64,000 nt of DNA from Kitasatospora sp. NBC_00315 (lineage in GTDB: Bacteria > Actinomycetota > Actinomycetes > Streptomycetales > Streptomycetaceae), in NCBI RefSeq assembly GCF_041435095.1, contig NZ_CP108025.1, forward strand, positions 992,001 to 1,056,000. The letters are read 5' to 3'. The notes beneath the pieces were generated by a model, which saw only the letters and a program-made list of their open reading frames with translations, searched no databases and had not been told where the DNA came from. Both the position numbers and the translations under genes were made by a program. Positions 8,606 through 17,070 of this stretch are shown one piece after another. The number at the start of each line of letters is the position of its first letter. Position 1 is the first letter of the stretch.

Positions 8606-8921
8606 TGAAGCCGGTGTCGTCGAGAATCAGGACACCGACCTCCTCACCGAGGCGCTCCGCAACGTAGTGCTGGAGCTCGTCGCGGATCTCCTCCGCGTCC
8701 CAGCGGGCGCCGGCGAGCAGGTGCTGCAGGCCGTCAGGGGTGGCGTGACCTGCATATTCGGCCAGTTGCCCGCCGTTTTTGCGGCCGACCGGGCCGAGCA
8801 GGCCGCGCACGTAGTCGCGCATCCGACGGCGCGGCTCCACACGGCTGAATCGATCGCCGACACGGAGGAAGAGTCCTTCGAGTTCGCGGTCCCAGCTCTC
8901 GGCTGCAGGATCGTTGATCAC
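8553..8921 (-). pseudogene. IS701-family transposase, N-terminal part
   Basis: From GTG 8921 the frame reads VINDPAAESWDREL, RDYVRGLLGPVGRKNGGQLAE and [27 protein letters not shown], holding the first catalytic Asp. It is cut at 8553 by the ISAzo13-family element. It joins in frame with the piece ending at 6821, so before that insertion the gene was continuous apart from the frameshift near 6038. Confidence 0.85.
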
Positions 8922-8934
8922 GACGAGAGACTGC

Positions 8935-9074
8935 CCCGCCGCTGCCACTACCAACGCCGGCTGCACACCATCGAGGGGCGCTCCCACGAAGACCGCCCCT
9001 GATCACCCACCAGCCCCCTACAATCACCCACGCAGCCTCTGACCAGGCAAAACATCGAAGTCCTGCTGGAGTAC
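8935..9074. repeat. Right 140-bp terminal inverted repeat of IS701-family copy B
   Basis: This is the partner of 5761-5900. It lies just upstream of the transposase start at 8921, so it may also carry its promoter. The 109 bases beyond it (9075-9183) show no recognisable gene. Confidence 0.85.
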
Positions 9075-9183
9075 CAGAGTCGATCTCGACGTGTGCGGCG
9101 GGGCCGAGGGCGTCGAGCCCGCCCTACGCGGCCGGCCCTGCCGACGGGTGGTCGGTCCGCCGGTCGGGCCGCCGCAGGGGTGA

Positions 9184-9777
9184 TCAGGCCTGCCAGTGCG
9201 GTTTGCCGCTGACCATCCGGCAGGAGAGCATCCGGCCGTCGGCGTCGTGGGTGCTCCGGCCGAGGTCGGCGTCCCGACAGAACTGGCCGGCCTTGTAGCA
9301 GTTACCCGCGTTGGAGACGATCTCGCAGTGGCCCGCCGGGGCCGCCGCGGGCGCGCTGCTGGGCGCTGCGGCCGGCTTGGTGCTGGTCTTGGGCGCAGGG
9401 GGTTTGGTGGGCGCCGGGGCCTTGGTCGCGGGGGCGTTGGCGGCCGGAGCCACCGGAGCCGGGGGCGGGGGTGTCGGGCTCGCGCTGCTCGCGGCCGGCG
9501 AGGGCTCCGCGGTGACCGGGGCGGCGGGGGCCGACGTCGAGGCGACGGGGGCGGCCGGGAGCGGCGCGGCGGCGCTGGAGGCGACCGGCTTGGCCGGGCC
9601 GGCGGGGCTCTGATCCGTCGGATCGCAACCGGTCAGCGAGAACCCCACCGCCAGCACCAGGCCGGCGACGGCGGCCAGCCGGCGATGGGCGGTGCGTATG
9701 CGGGCGGCGCCGGAGGAGGGCAGGGACGAGGACGCGGGTGAGGGCATGGCGGAGGGCATGGACGTGGAACGCTCCAT
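9184..9777 (-). CDS. Secreted lipoprotein with Pro/Ala-rich stalk and small Cys-rich C-terminal domain
   Basis: A hydrophobic signal ends in a lipobox, VGFSLTGC, with the lipidated Cys at about residue 51. A stalk of roughly 95 residues rich in Pro, Ala and Thr follows. The last 45 residues form a compact domain with four Cys (GHCEIVSNAGNCYKAGQFC, then DADGRMLSCRMV) and a closing HWQA. Similar short Cys-containing tails occur on many uncharacterised Streptomyces exported proteins. The expected site is the outer face of the membrane, with the stalk crossing the wall. The start is uncertain: ATG 9777 has a poor ribosome site and internal ATGs exist. Function is not recognisable. Confidence 0.75.
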   Translation of the reverse strand: MERSTSMPSAMPSPASSSLPSSGAARIRTAHRRLAAVAGLVLAVGFSLTGCDPTDQSPAGPAKPVASSAAAPLPAAPVASTSAPAAPVTAEPSPAASSASPTPPPPAPVAPAANAPATKAPAPTKPPAPKTSTKPAAAPSSAPAAAPAGHCEIVSNAGNCYKAGQFCRDADLGRSTHDADGRMLSCRMVSGKPHWQA

Positions 9778-10084
9778 CGTGTCTCGGGTGGGCAGGGCGC
9801 CGAGTCAACCAGAGCGGCGGGCCCGGCATTCACTCTTCCGCCACGAATTCGTCACCCGTTGGGAAATCGAGACCTACGCGCTCTCGGCTCCCGGCAGACC
9901 ACGCGGGCGATGCGGGCAGCGGAGCCGGTGACGATCACGACTCGGCACCGGCCGCGAGGAGTTCACGCAGCCGCTCCAGCCCGGGGAGGACCGGGTCCGC
10001 CGACCGGGCGCCCGCCTGGGGCTCCGCCCACCGCCGTGCCGCTCGGTGGGACGACGACGCGACCGACCGGCCCGGCCGAGCCGG

Positions 10085-10228
10085 TCACCCCTGCGGCTCC
10101 TCGACCATGAGCGTCAGGTCCCCATCACCGGACGGCCTTCGGGCCGCAAACCGCGCCCCGAACCGGTTCAGTTCAGGCGCCGGTGAAACCTCCGAAGACC
10201 ACTGAACGGTGCCCGGCAGGTACTCCAC
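10085..10228 (-). CDS. Possible 47-residue protein
   Basis: A GTG at 10228 sits five bases after an excellent ribosome site, GGAGGAG. The frame, starting VEYLPGTVQWSSEVSPAPEL and ending LTLMVEEPQG, looks more protein-like than neighbouring frames. Downstream on the same strand another open stretch ends GLERLRELLAAGAES near 9944, in frame after the TGA, so the two could be remains of one gene. No family is recognised. The remainder of 9778-10277 shows no other gene. Confidence 0.3.
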   Translation of the reverse strand: MEYLPGTVQWSSEVSPAPELNRFGARFAARRPSGDGDLTLMVEEPQG

Positions 10229-10277
10229 GTCGACTCCTCCGCCGGCTCGAAGGCGTTACCGATCACCGGCCGTGGTG

Positions 10278-10307
10278 TTGACAGGCCCGTCGTGACACCT
10301 CTACGGT
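10278..10307 (+). promoter_or_regulatory. Candidate sigma-70-type promoter
   Basis: TTGACA at 10278-10283 and TACGGT at 10302-10307 are separated by 18 bases. It points toward the mannanase gene but lies 575 bases before its start. The intervening 10308-10881 holds low-complexity CCGCAC-rich sequence and an 18-bp tandem repeat, and no convincing gene. Confidence 0.35.
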
Positions 10308-10726
10308 CGGAGCGATTAACCGGTCAATCCCGTGTGGGGCACGGGACGCCGAGAGACCTTCGGGCGCACGACGGGGCAGCCTGCCGCCACCGGCGGCGAC
10401 CCACCCCGGCCGCCCACCTGTCAGGCCGTCAGCACCCCGGCGGATCGGGAGCCTGCTTCCGGCCGCCAACGGCCCACTGCCGACGGCGTTACGGCCCACT
10501 GTCACCCGAAGCGGCCCGAACGCCCCGGCACCGGCGCGCCATCCGGTACACGCCCCGCGACACCCGACCGAACCGTCCCACCGCGCTCGGAAGCACCGCG
10601 CCCATCAGCGCGGGACGGGCGGGCCTGCCCCACCGCGCCCGCCCGTCCCGTCCCACCGCGCCGCCCGTCCCGTCCCACCGCACTCCCGTCGCACCCCGCA
10701 GGGACGGCACCACCACAGGGACGGCG

Positions 10727-10798
10727 CCACCGCACCGCATCGCGCCACCGCACGGCATCGCACCACCGCACCGCATCGCGCCACCGCACGGCATCGCA
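10727..10798. repeat. Four tandem 18-bp repeats upstream of the mannanase gene
   Basis: The array alternates two variants, CCACCGCACCGCATCGCG and CCACCGCACGGCATCGCA, twice each without gaps. Variant alternation means the real unit may be 36 bp in two copies. It occupies the leader region 83 bases before the start codon. Confidence 0.85.
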
Positions 10799-10881
10799 CC
10801 GCCCCGGAGAGCGCCGCGCATCGAACGGGCGGCGGCCCGCCGGGCGAACACCCCACCCACCCCGGTACGAAAGGGATCCGC

Positions 10882-12534
10882 GTGCACACCCGACTCAGGC
10901 CCACCGGACGAGCATTCTGGCCCGTCGCCGTACTTCTCACCGTCGCGCTGGCCCTGGCCGGCCTGGCCACCGGCCGGCCGACGGCCGCCGCTGCCGACAG
11001 CAGCACCGGCTTCGCCTCCCGGTGCGGCATCCACTTCTGCCTGAACGGCAAGGAGTACTACTTCGCCGGCGCGAACACCTACGACCTGTTCACCTACGGC
11101 AACGGGTCGAACGACACCGAGACCCAGTACATGGACAAGGCCCGGATCGACGCCCAGTTCGCGAACCTGGCGGCCGACAAGGTCGACGTGGTGCGACTGT
11201 GGATGTTCAGCCACGAGGACTGGCACGGCTTCGAGAAGACCAAGGGGGTCTACAACGAGCAGGAGTTCGCCGAGTTCGACTACATCATCGAGTCGGCCAG
11301 GACACACGGCCTCAAGCTCGTGCCGGTGTTCGAGAACTACTGGGAGGCCTACGGCGGCATCGACACCCGCCTCCAGTGGGAGGGCCTGAGCGGCGGACAG
11401 CCCGGCCGGGCCGCCTTCTTCGACCGGACCCGCTGCCCCGGCTGCTTCACCTCGTACAAGAACTACGTGAGCTACGCCCTGAACCGCACCAACCACTACA
11501 GCGGGGTCAAGTACAAGGACGACCCGACCATCTTCTCCTGGGAGCTGATGAACGAGCCGCGTTACGAGGGCCAGAGCGCGGCGGAGAACGTGGACGGCAC
11601 CACGCTGCGGGCCTGGGTCGACGAGATGGGCGCCTTCGTCAAGGGCATCGACACCCACCACATGCTCGGCGCGGGCCTGGAGGGCCACGGCACCAAGTAC
11701 GGGTTCGGCGGCGACGAGGGCAACCCCTTCGTGCACATCCAGGAGTCCTCGTACGTCGACTACACCACCGCGCACCCGTACCCGAACGAATCCTGGGCGA
11801 ACCTGAGCCTGGACCAGACCAAGGCGCTGATCCGGGCCTGGATCAGCGACTCCCACACCGTCCTCGGCAAGCCGTTCTTCATGGGTGAGTTCAACGTCAA
11901 CGACGTGGACCGCAGCGCCTGGTGGACCGCGATCTACGCCGACTTCGAGGCGGCGGGCGGGGACGGCAGCGCCTTCTGGTGGTACCAGGACCACGCCGTC
12001 GACGGGAAGTTCGGCGTCTCCGCCGGGGCCCCCGAGCTCGCCGTCTTCCGCGCGCACAGCGACCGGATGCGGGCCAGGAGCGGCCTGACCACGCCCACCG
12101 CCTCGCCGAGCCCGACCGCGACCGTGTCCCCGACCGCCTCACCAACCCCGACCGCCTCACCAACCGCGACCGCCTCACCCACCGCGACCACGTCCCCGAG
12201 CCCGACGGCTGCGGGCGACTGCGCCGTCGCCTACGTGTTGTCCGACTGGGGAAGCAGCTTCAACGCGGACGTCACCATCCGGAACACCGGCGCCGCCGCC
12301 GTCACGGGCTGGCAGCTCGTCTTCGCCTTCCCCGCGAACCAGACCGTCAACTCGGTGTGGAACGCGAAGGCGACCCAGAGCGGCAGGCAGGTGACCGTCA
12401 CCAACGAGACCTGGACCGCCACCGTGCCGGCGGGCGGATCGGTCACCTTCGGCCTGAACGCCAACTCCACCGCGGGCACCAACGGCGTGCCCGCCCGGTT
12501 CACCCTGAACGGCAGGGCCTGCACGGTCGGCTGA
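10882..12534 (+). CDS. Secreted GH5 endo-beta-1,4-mannanase with CBM2
   Basis: It is predicted to cleave internal beta-1,4-mannosyl links in mannans outside the cell. GTG 10882 follows GAAAGGGA. A signal peptide runs to about residue 38 (AAAAD). The catalytic domain (about 40-395) opens with FCLNGKEYYFAGANTYDLF and carries the acid/base Glu in SWELMNEPR and the nucleophile Glu in FMGEFNVND, typical of GH5 mannanases. A Thr/Pro/Ser linker of repeated TASPT units leads to a C-terminal CBM2 (about 450-550) with the paired Cys (GDCAVAYV ... GRACTVG) and surface Trp residues that bind crystalline polysaccharide. Cellulase activity is the main alternative. Confidence 0.9.
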   Translation: MHTRLRPTGRAFWPVAVLLTVALALAGLATGRPTAAAADSSTGFASRCGIHFCLNGKEYYFAGANTYDLFTYGNGSNDTETQYMDKARIDAQFANLAADKVDVVRLWMFSHEDWHGFEKTKGVYNEQEFAEFDYIIESARTHGLKLVPVFENYWEAYGGIDTRLQWEGLSGGQPGRAAFFDRTRCPGCFTSYKNYVSYALNRTNHYSGVKYKDDPTIFSWELMNEPRYEGQSAAENVDGTTLRAWVDEMGAFVKGIDTHHMLGAGLEGHGTKYGFGGDEGNPFVHIQESSYVDYTTAHPYPNESWANLSLDQTKALIRAWISDSHTVLGKPFFMGEFNVNDVDRSAWWTAIYADFEAAGGDGSAFWWYQDHAVDGKFGVSAGAPELAVFRAHSDRMRARSGLTTPTASPSPTATVSPTASPTPTASPTATASPTATTSPSPTAAGDCAVAYVLSDWGSSFNADVTIRNTGAAAVTGWQLVFAFPANQTVNSVWNAKATQSGRQVTVTNETWTATVPAGGSVTFGLNANSTAGTNGVPARFTLNGRACTVG

Positions 12535-12607
12535 CCGGGCTCCCGCCCCTGCGCTCCCGACACCCTGCTCCCGACTCCCTGCTCGGGGCAACCGACTCCT
12601 GACCGGG

Positions 12608-12646
12608 CCCGGCCGGCGGACGCGCGCCTCGCGTCCGCCGGCCGGG
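12608..12646 (+). terminator. Strong hairpin terminator after the mannanase gene
   Basis: A 16-bp perfect stem, CCCGGCCGGCGGACGC and its complement, with a 7-base loop, lies 74 bases past the stop codon. Nothing else is seen in 12535-12840 apart from the leader of the next gene. Confidence 0.8.
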
Positions 12647-12840
12647 TCCCGTACGTACGGCCCCTCGGGCACCGGGACCGTCCGGCCGTCGTGACCTCCG
12701 GGCGCCGACCGAACGAGTGCCCGCTCCCGGTCCGGGGGCGGGTGCGAGGGCGGTGTGAGCCCCGCCTAGGCTGTCACCGAAGCAAAAAGGACGAACCGGA
12801 CCCGCTCGGGGATGGCGTTGACGGAAAGCGGGACCCGCCG

Positions 12841-13851
12841 ATGGGCGACGGAATGGCAGGGATGCACGACCACGGGGGCGCGGGGCCACTGGGCCCGTTC
12901 TCCCTCTCCTCTGCGCTGACCTGGTCCCCCGACTGGGTCTTCCTGACCGCGGCGCTGGTGGCGGCGGTCCTGTACGGCGCGGGTGTGGTGCGACTGCTCC
13001 GGCGTGGGGACAGCTGGCCGGTCGGGCGCTCGGTGGGCTGGCTGGCCGGTGTCGGCGGCGTGGTCCTGGTGACCTGCACGGGGCTCAACGACTACGGCAT
13101 GGTGCTGTTCAGCGCCCACATGATCCAGCACATGATGCTCTCCATGCTGGTACCGATCCTGCTGCTGCTCGGTGCGCCGATCACGCTGGCCCTGCGCGCC
13201 CTGCGCCCGGCCGGCCGGGGTCGCCCCCGTGGGGCGCGCGAGCTGCTGGTCGCGCTGCTGCACAGCCGGTACGTGAAGGTGATCTCGCACCCCGCGTTCA
13301 CCATTCCCCTGTTCATCGCCAGCCTGTACGGGCTCTACTTCACCCCGCTGTTCGACCACCTCATGCAGTACCGGCTCGGACACATCGCGATGATGGTCCA
13401 CTTCCTGGCCGCCGGCCTGCTGTTCTTCTGGCCGATCATGGGCGTGGACCCGGGCCCGCACCGCCCGGGCCACGTGATGCGGATCATCGAGCTGTTCATG
13501 GGCATGCCCTTCCACGCCTTCTTCGGCGTGGCGGTGATGATGGCGAGCCACTCGCTGGTCACCACTTTCACCGTCGCCGGTGCTCCCCCCGGGACGGATC
13601 TGCTGGCCGACCAGAAGCTGGCCGGTGGGATCACCTGGGCGTTCGGCGAGATCCCGACCGCGATCGTGCTGATCGCGCTGGTCTTCCAGTGGATGAAGTC
13701 CGAGGAGCGCCAGGCCCGGCGCCGGGACCGCGCTGAGGAGCGCAGCGGCGACGCCGAGCTGAACGCGTACAACGACTACCTGGCCTCCCTGGACAAGCGC
13801 GGCCGGCGCCCGGCCGCCGCCGCACCCGCACCGGCGCCCGGCACCGACTGA
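12841..13851 (+). CDS. ctaG: CtaG-like cytochrome c oxidase assembly membrane protein
   Basis: A 336-residue polytopic protein of the caa3_CtaG family, thought to help deliver copper to cytochrome oxidase. An N-terminal His/Gly stretch (MAGMHDHGG) is followed by about seven membrane helices. Family marks include [42 protein letters not shown] and [14 protein letters not shown], with conserved His that could bind metal. The C-terminal 50 residues are charged and cytoplasmic. I chose ATG 12841 behind GGAAAGCGGGA; ATG 12853 is possible. The gene stands alone between two terminators. Confidence 0.88.
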   Translation: MGDGMAGMHDHGGAGPLGPFSLSSALTWSPDWVFLTAALVAAVLYGAGVVRLLRRGDSWPVGRSVGWLAGVGGVVLVTCTGLNDYGMVLFSAHMIQHMMLSMLVPILLLLGAPITLALRALRPAGRGRPRGARELLVALLHSRYVKVISHPAFTIPLFIASLYGLYFTPLFDHLMQYRLGHIAMMVHFLAAGLLFFWPIMGVDPGPHRPGHVMRIIELFMGMPFHAFFGVAVMMASHSLVTTFTVAGAPPGTDLLADQKLAGGITWAFGEIPTAIVLIALVFQWMKSEERQARRRDRAEERSGDAELNAYNDYLASLDKRGRRPAAAAPAPAPGTD

Positions 13852-13980
13852 CCCGCACCGGACGCGCCCGACCCACCGAACGACGTCGGCGCCGGACGAC
13901 ACCGGTAGGCCGACCCGGCCAGACCGGACCCGACCGGCCCGACCCGACCGGACCCGACGACGTCACCGCCCGGCAGCACC

Positions 13981-14010
13981 GAGAGCCCCCGCCCGACCGC
14001 GGGGGCTCTC
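13981..14010 (+). terminator. Hairpin terminator after ctaG
   Basis: GAGAGCCCCCGC and GCGGGGGCTCTC form a perfect 12-bp stem with a 6-base loop, 129 bases past the stop. The preceding spacer is a low-complexity run of CCGGACCCGACCGG-like units. Confidence 0.85.
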
Positions 14011-14161
14011 CCGCGTCCCGTCCCGGAGACCGCCGGAGGCCCGGTCGGTGGCGGCTGCACTCACCCGGCCGGGTGAACCGGACGGGCTGCGCGTACCCCC
14101 GACCGGGGCGCGGCAGTTTGCGCTGGGTCAGACGTGTGCGAATTCTGTTTCAGGAGCATCG

Positions 14162-15988
14162 ATGTCCAACCCGTTGACCCATTCGTCCGGTTCACCCCAG
14201 GCGGCCCCCTCGGCTCTGGGCCGCCGCAGTTTCCTCGGTTCCGCCGCGGCGGCGGCCGCCGTCGCCGGCACCGTCGGCCTCACCGGCAGCCGGGCCGCCG
14301 GGGCGCCGCACCCGGCGCCCTCGGGCTCCGGAATCGACCCGGAGGTCAGCCGTGACCTCGCCCGCAAGATGCTGCTGGTCGGTGACGACGGCGAGGATCT
14401 CAAGCTCGCGTACCTGCGGATCCTGATCGACGGCCGGCTCCCCGCGCGCGCGCCGCGCAAGAAGGTCCTGGTGGTCGGGGCCGGCGTCGCCGGGTTGGCC
14501 GCGGCAGGCCTGTTGAAGCAGGCCGGCCACGAGGTCGTGATCATCGAGGCCAATGCCGGCCGGGTCGGCGGCCGGGTGAAGACCTTCCGCGGTTTCCAGG
14601 ACAAGGCCCTGTACGCGGAGGCCGGCGCGATGCGGCTGCCGGACTTCCACCCGCTGGTGCGTGCCCTGGCGGACAAGCTCGGGCTCAGGCGCCGACTGTT
14701 CTACAACGCCGACGTCGCCCCCGGCGCCGAGCCCACCGGCACGGTACCGCCGGTCGTCTACCGGGCCTTCACCGGTGAGACCTGGTCGAACGGGGTGGAC
14801 GACGGGAGCTTCCGCTCACCGCAGCTCGACGGCAAGCGGCTGATCCGCGTCAACGGTATGACCACCACCAGGAACGCCTACGGGAAGTCGCCGGACAAGG
14901 TGCACAAGGGCTTCGGTGTGCGGTCCGGCGCCACCATGGCGGATTCGCTGACCGAGGCCTTCAAGCCGGTCACCGTGCCGGCCGAGGGCAGCATCAACGA
15001 CCAGGTCGACGCCTGGGCCGAGATCTTCCGCAGGTACGACGACCACTCCACCCACCGCTACCTGGTGGAGGAGGCGGGCTGGGACCTCGCGAAGATCCAG
15101 GCGGCGGGCACCCTGGAGAACCTGACCTCCCGGCTGCACTACTCGCTCATCCCCACCCTCATCGACCACGCGGCCATCAGCCCCACGAACCGCTACTGGG
15201 AGTTGGAGGGCGGCTCGGACCGGCTCACCGAGGCGATGGCCGCCCCGCTGCGCAACGACATCCGGATGGGCCGTCGGATGACCCGGCTGGTCCAGACCGA
15301 CACCGGCGTGCGGATCGACACCACGGCGGAGAGCGGCGACGAGGAGTCCTGCGACGGCGCACCGGTGGCGCCCACCGAGTCGTTCGAGGGTGACTACGCC
15401 ATCGTCACCGTCCCGTTCAGCGCCCTGCGGTTCTGTTCCGTCGAGCCGCTGATGTCCTACCCCAAGCGCCGGGCCGTCAACGAGCTGCACTACGACTCGG
15501 CGACCAAGGTGCTGCTGGAGTTCAAGACCCGCTTCTGGGAGCAGGGGCCGAACGGCTTCACCGGCGGCGGCTGCACCTCCGACAGCGCGAGCCGCTTCAC
15601 GTACTTCCCCTCGCACTCCCCGGACGGCTCGCCCGGCGGTGTCGTGCTGGCCTCGTACAGCTGGTCCGACGACGCGATGCGCTGGGACTCGCTGACCCCC
15701 GGTGAGCGGTACGCCTTCGCGCTCGACGACATGGAGCGGATGTTCGGGCCGGTCGTCCGGAGCGAGTTCACCGGCGTCGGCGCCACGCAGTCCTGGGCGC
15801 GGGCCCGCTACGCGCTGGGCGAGGCGGTCATCTTCACGCCCGGCCAGCTGCACGAACTGCACGCCGCCTCCCGCACGGTGGAGGGCCGGGTGCACTTCGC
15901 CGGGGAGCACACCAGCCTGAAGCCGGCGTGGATCGAGGGCGCGCTGGAGTCGGCCGTCCGGGCCTTCCTGGAGGTCCACCCGCGCTGA
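14162..15988 (+). CDS. Tat-exported flavin amine oxidase (L-amino-acid/monoamine oxidase family)
   Basis: A 608-residue FAD enzyme expected to deaminate an amine or amino acid oxidatively, giving hydrogen peroxide. ATG 14162 follows AGGAG by five bases. The N-terminus has a twin-arginine signal ([14 protein letters not shown]), so a folded, FAD-loaded protein is probably exported. The FAD-binding start [19 protein letters not shown] and RVGGRVKTF lies near residues 100-140. The C-terminal FAD motif is [22 protein letters not shown]. The closest recognisable group is bacterial L-amino-acid oxidases; substrate cannot be read from the sequence. No partner gene is adjacent. Confidence 0.88.
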   Translation: MSNPLTHSSGSPQAAPSALGRRSFLGSAAAAAAVAGTVGLTGSRAAGAPHPAPSGSGIDPEVSRDLARKMLLVGDDGEDLKLAYLRILIDGRLPARAPRKKVLVVGAGVAGLAAAGLLKQAGHEVVIIEANAGRVGGRVKTFRGFQDKALYAEAGAMRLPDFHPLVRALADKLGLRRRLFYNADVAPGAEPTGTVPPVVYRAFTGETWSNGVDDGSFRSPQLDGKRLIRVNGMTTTRNAYGKSPDKVHKGFGVRSGATMADSLTEAFKPVTVPAEGSINDQVDAWAEIFRRYDDHSTHRYLVEEAGWDLAKIQAAGTLENLTSRLHYSLIPTLIDHAAISPTNRYWELEGGSDRLTEAMAAPLRNDIRMGRRMTRLVQTDTGVRIDTTAESGDEESCDGAPVAPTESFEGDYAIVTVPFSALRFCSVEPLMSYPKRRAVNELHYDSATKVLLEFKTRFWEQGPNGFTGGGCTSDSASRFTYFPSHSPDGSPGGVVLASYSWSDDAMRWDSLTPGERYAFALDDMERMFGPVVRSEFTGVGATQSWARARYALGEAVIFTPGQLHELHAASRTVEGRVHFAGEHTSLKPAWIEGALESAVRAFLEVHPR

Positions 15989-15999
15989 CCCGGCAGACC

Positions 16000-16050
16000 G
16001 GCGGCGGCCGGGGCGCGGGGCCGGGCGGCCTCGGCGCCCCGGCCGCCGCC
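16000..16050. terminator. Hairpin terminator between the amine oxidase and tetR genes
   Basis: A perfect 17-bp stem (16000-16016 with 16034-16050) and a 17-base loop lie 11 bases past the stop of the rightward oxidase. It can serve both converging genes. Confidence 0.75.
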
Positions 16051-16070
16051 GTGTCCACCCCCTCGGACCC

Positions 16071-16097
16071 GGGGGTACGGGGGTACGGGGGTACGGA
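16071..16097. repeat. Three tandem 9-bp repeats, GGGGGTACG
   Basis: Exact copies at 16071, 16080 and 16089 lie in the spacer between converging genes. A degenerate GCGTACGGGG follows. No function is evident. Confidence 0.75.
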
Positions 16098-16197
16098 GCC
16101 AGGCGTACGGGGCCCAGTGGTACAGGCCACAGGCGTGCGGCCGGCCGGGTGCGGCTCCGGGGTCGGGCGCGGGCCGCTTGCGCGCCCCGCCTGCGGG

Positions 16198-16986
16198 CTA
16201 CACCTCCGGGATGATGCGTCCTAGCCGGCGGACGAGCTGCGCCACGGTGTCGGTGGGGGGCCAGGGGAAGTCGGGCTGACCGGCGCGCAGGGTGACCTGG
16301 CCGTGCAGCGCCGTCCAGAGCGCGATCGCGTCGCCGAACGGGTCGTCGCTGGCGGAGCGCCCGGCCCGGACGCAGTCCTCCAGGCTGTCGACCAGCGTCC
16401 GGAACGCCAGCATCCCCTCGCCCGGCGGGCAGTCGGCGGGCTCGGCCTTCACCCGGGGGGAGCCGAACAGCAGGCGGTAGCGGGCCGCTTCGCGGGTGCC
16501 GAAGGCCACGTAGGCGGCGCAGCCGGCGAGCAGGGCGTCCACCGGGTCGTCGAACTCGGACGACGCGCCGAGCACCGCCGCGCGCAGCTGGGTGAGCGAC
16601 TCGATGATCACCGCGTCCACGATGGCGTCACGGTCCGGGAAGTGGGCGTAGATCGACGGGGCGGCGATGCCCACCTCGCGGGCCACCGCGCGCAGGGTGA
16701 GGGCCTGGTCGGAGCCGGTGCGCTCGATGATCCGGACCGCCGCGGTGAGGATCTCCTCGCGCAGCCGGAGCCCCTCGCCGCGCCGGTTGCGGTGCCGCCC
16801 ACGGGCGGGCGCGGTCGCGTCGGGCTCCTGCTCTCGCCCACGCACGGGCGCTGCCACGTCGGGCTCCTGCTCTCGCCCACGGGCCCGGAGCTCGGTGGCG
16901 GGCAGGGTGGCCGCCGACTCCGCCTGCCGGCCGTCCCGTCGCTCCGGCAGCGGGGGGAGATCGGTGACTGCGGACTCCTTTGCCAT
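16198..16986 (-). CDS. TetR-family repressor, probable regulator of the divergent efflux gene
   Basis: The 262-residue protein has an unusual N-terminal extension of about 75 residues containing a 13-residue unit repeated twice (REQEPDVAAPVRG, REQEPDATAPARG). The TetR helix-turn-helix follows at about 80-125: ILTAAVRIIERTGSDQ, then LRAVAREVGIAAPSIYAHF. The ligand domain contains FGTREAARYRLLFGSP, typical of the WHG subgroup. It is divergent from a DHA2 drug transporter with palindromes between, the classic layout of a drug-responsive repressor and its pump. ATG 16986 is used; a later start that omits the repeat extension is possible. Confidence 0.88.
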   Translation of the reverse strand: MAKESAVTDLPPLPERRDGRQAESAATLPATELRARGREQEPDVAAPVRGREQEPDATAPARGRHRNRRGEGLRLREEILTAAVRIIERTGSDQALTLRAVAREVGIAAPSIYAHFPDRDAIVDAVIIESLTQLRAAVLGASSEFDDPVDALLAGCAAYVAFGTREAARYRLLFGSPRVKAEPADCPPGEGMLAFRTLVDSLEDCVRAGRSASDDPFGDAIALWTALHGQVTLRAGQPDFPWPPTDTVAQLVRRLGRIIPEV

Positions 16987-17036
16987 GGACTCGACTTTAC
17001 ACCTGTTAGCTCAAGGGGTAACTTTCCCCGCGAAAG

Positions 17037-17050
17037 CTTACGCACGTAAG
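17037..17050. promoter_or_regulatory. Palindromic operator in the tetR/MFS intergenic region
   Basis: CTTACGCACGTAAG has perfect 6-base arms around a 2-base centre and ends 20 bases before the transporter start. A weaker GTTA(N10)TAAC symmetry lies at 17004-17021, closer to the tetR start. TetR proteins usually bind such sites in their own divergent promoter region; binding here is inferred. Confidence 0.55.
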
Positions 17051-17070
17051 TTCACAGGGGTGAGGACACC

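Larger units (their letters stand above)
5761..9074 (-). mobile_element. IS701-family element (copy B) interrupted by an ISAzo13-family element
   Basis: The element is bounded by 140-bp inverted repeats and encodes one leftward DDE transposase. Without the 1731-base insertion it would be about 1.58 kb. The transposase has a frameshift near 6038 besides being split, so the copy is dead unless helped in trans. No convincing target duplication is seen: the outer flanks are ...GCGCCGA on the left and CAGAGTC... on the right. This fits loss of one flank by recombination and agrees with the absence of kdpAB on the right. Confidence 0.85.

Noticed and set aside
5762..9074. Composite transposon carrying cargo between 102 and 9074
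   Set aside because: The two IS701-family ends flank the amylase and kdp remnants, but copy A lacks one end and its transposase is deleted. No target duplication supports movement as a unit.
9075..9183. Truncated coding fragment beside the right IS end (GLDALGPAAHVEIDS on the minus strand)
   Set aside because: A TAG lies in frame just upstream and no start or family match supports it. It is too short to call.
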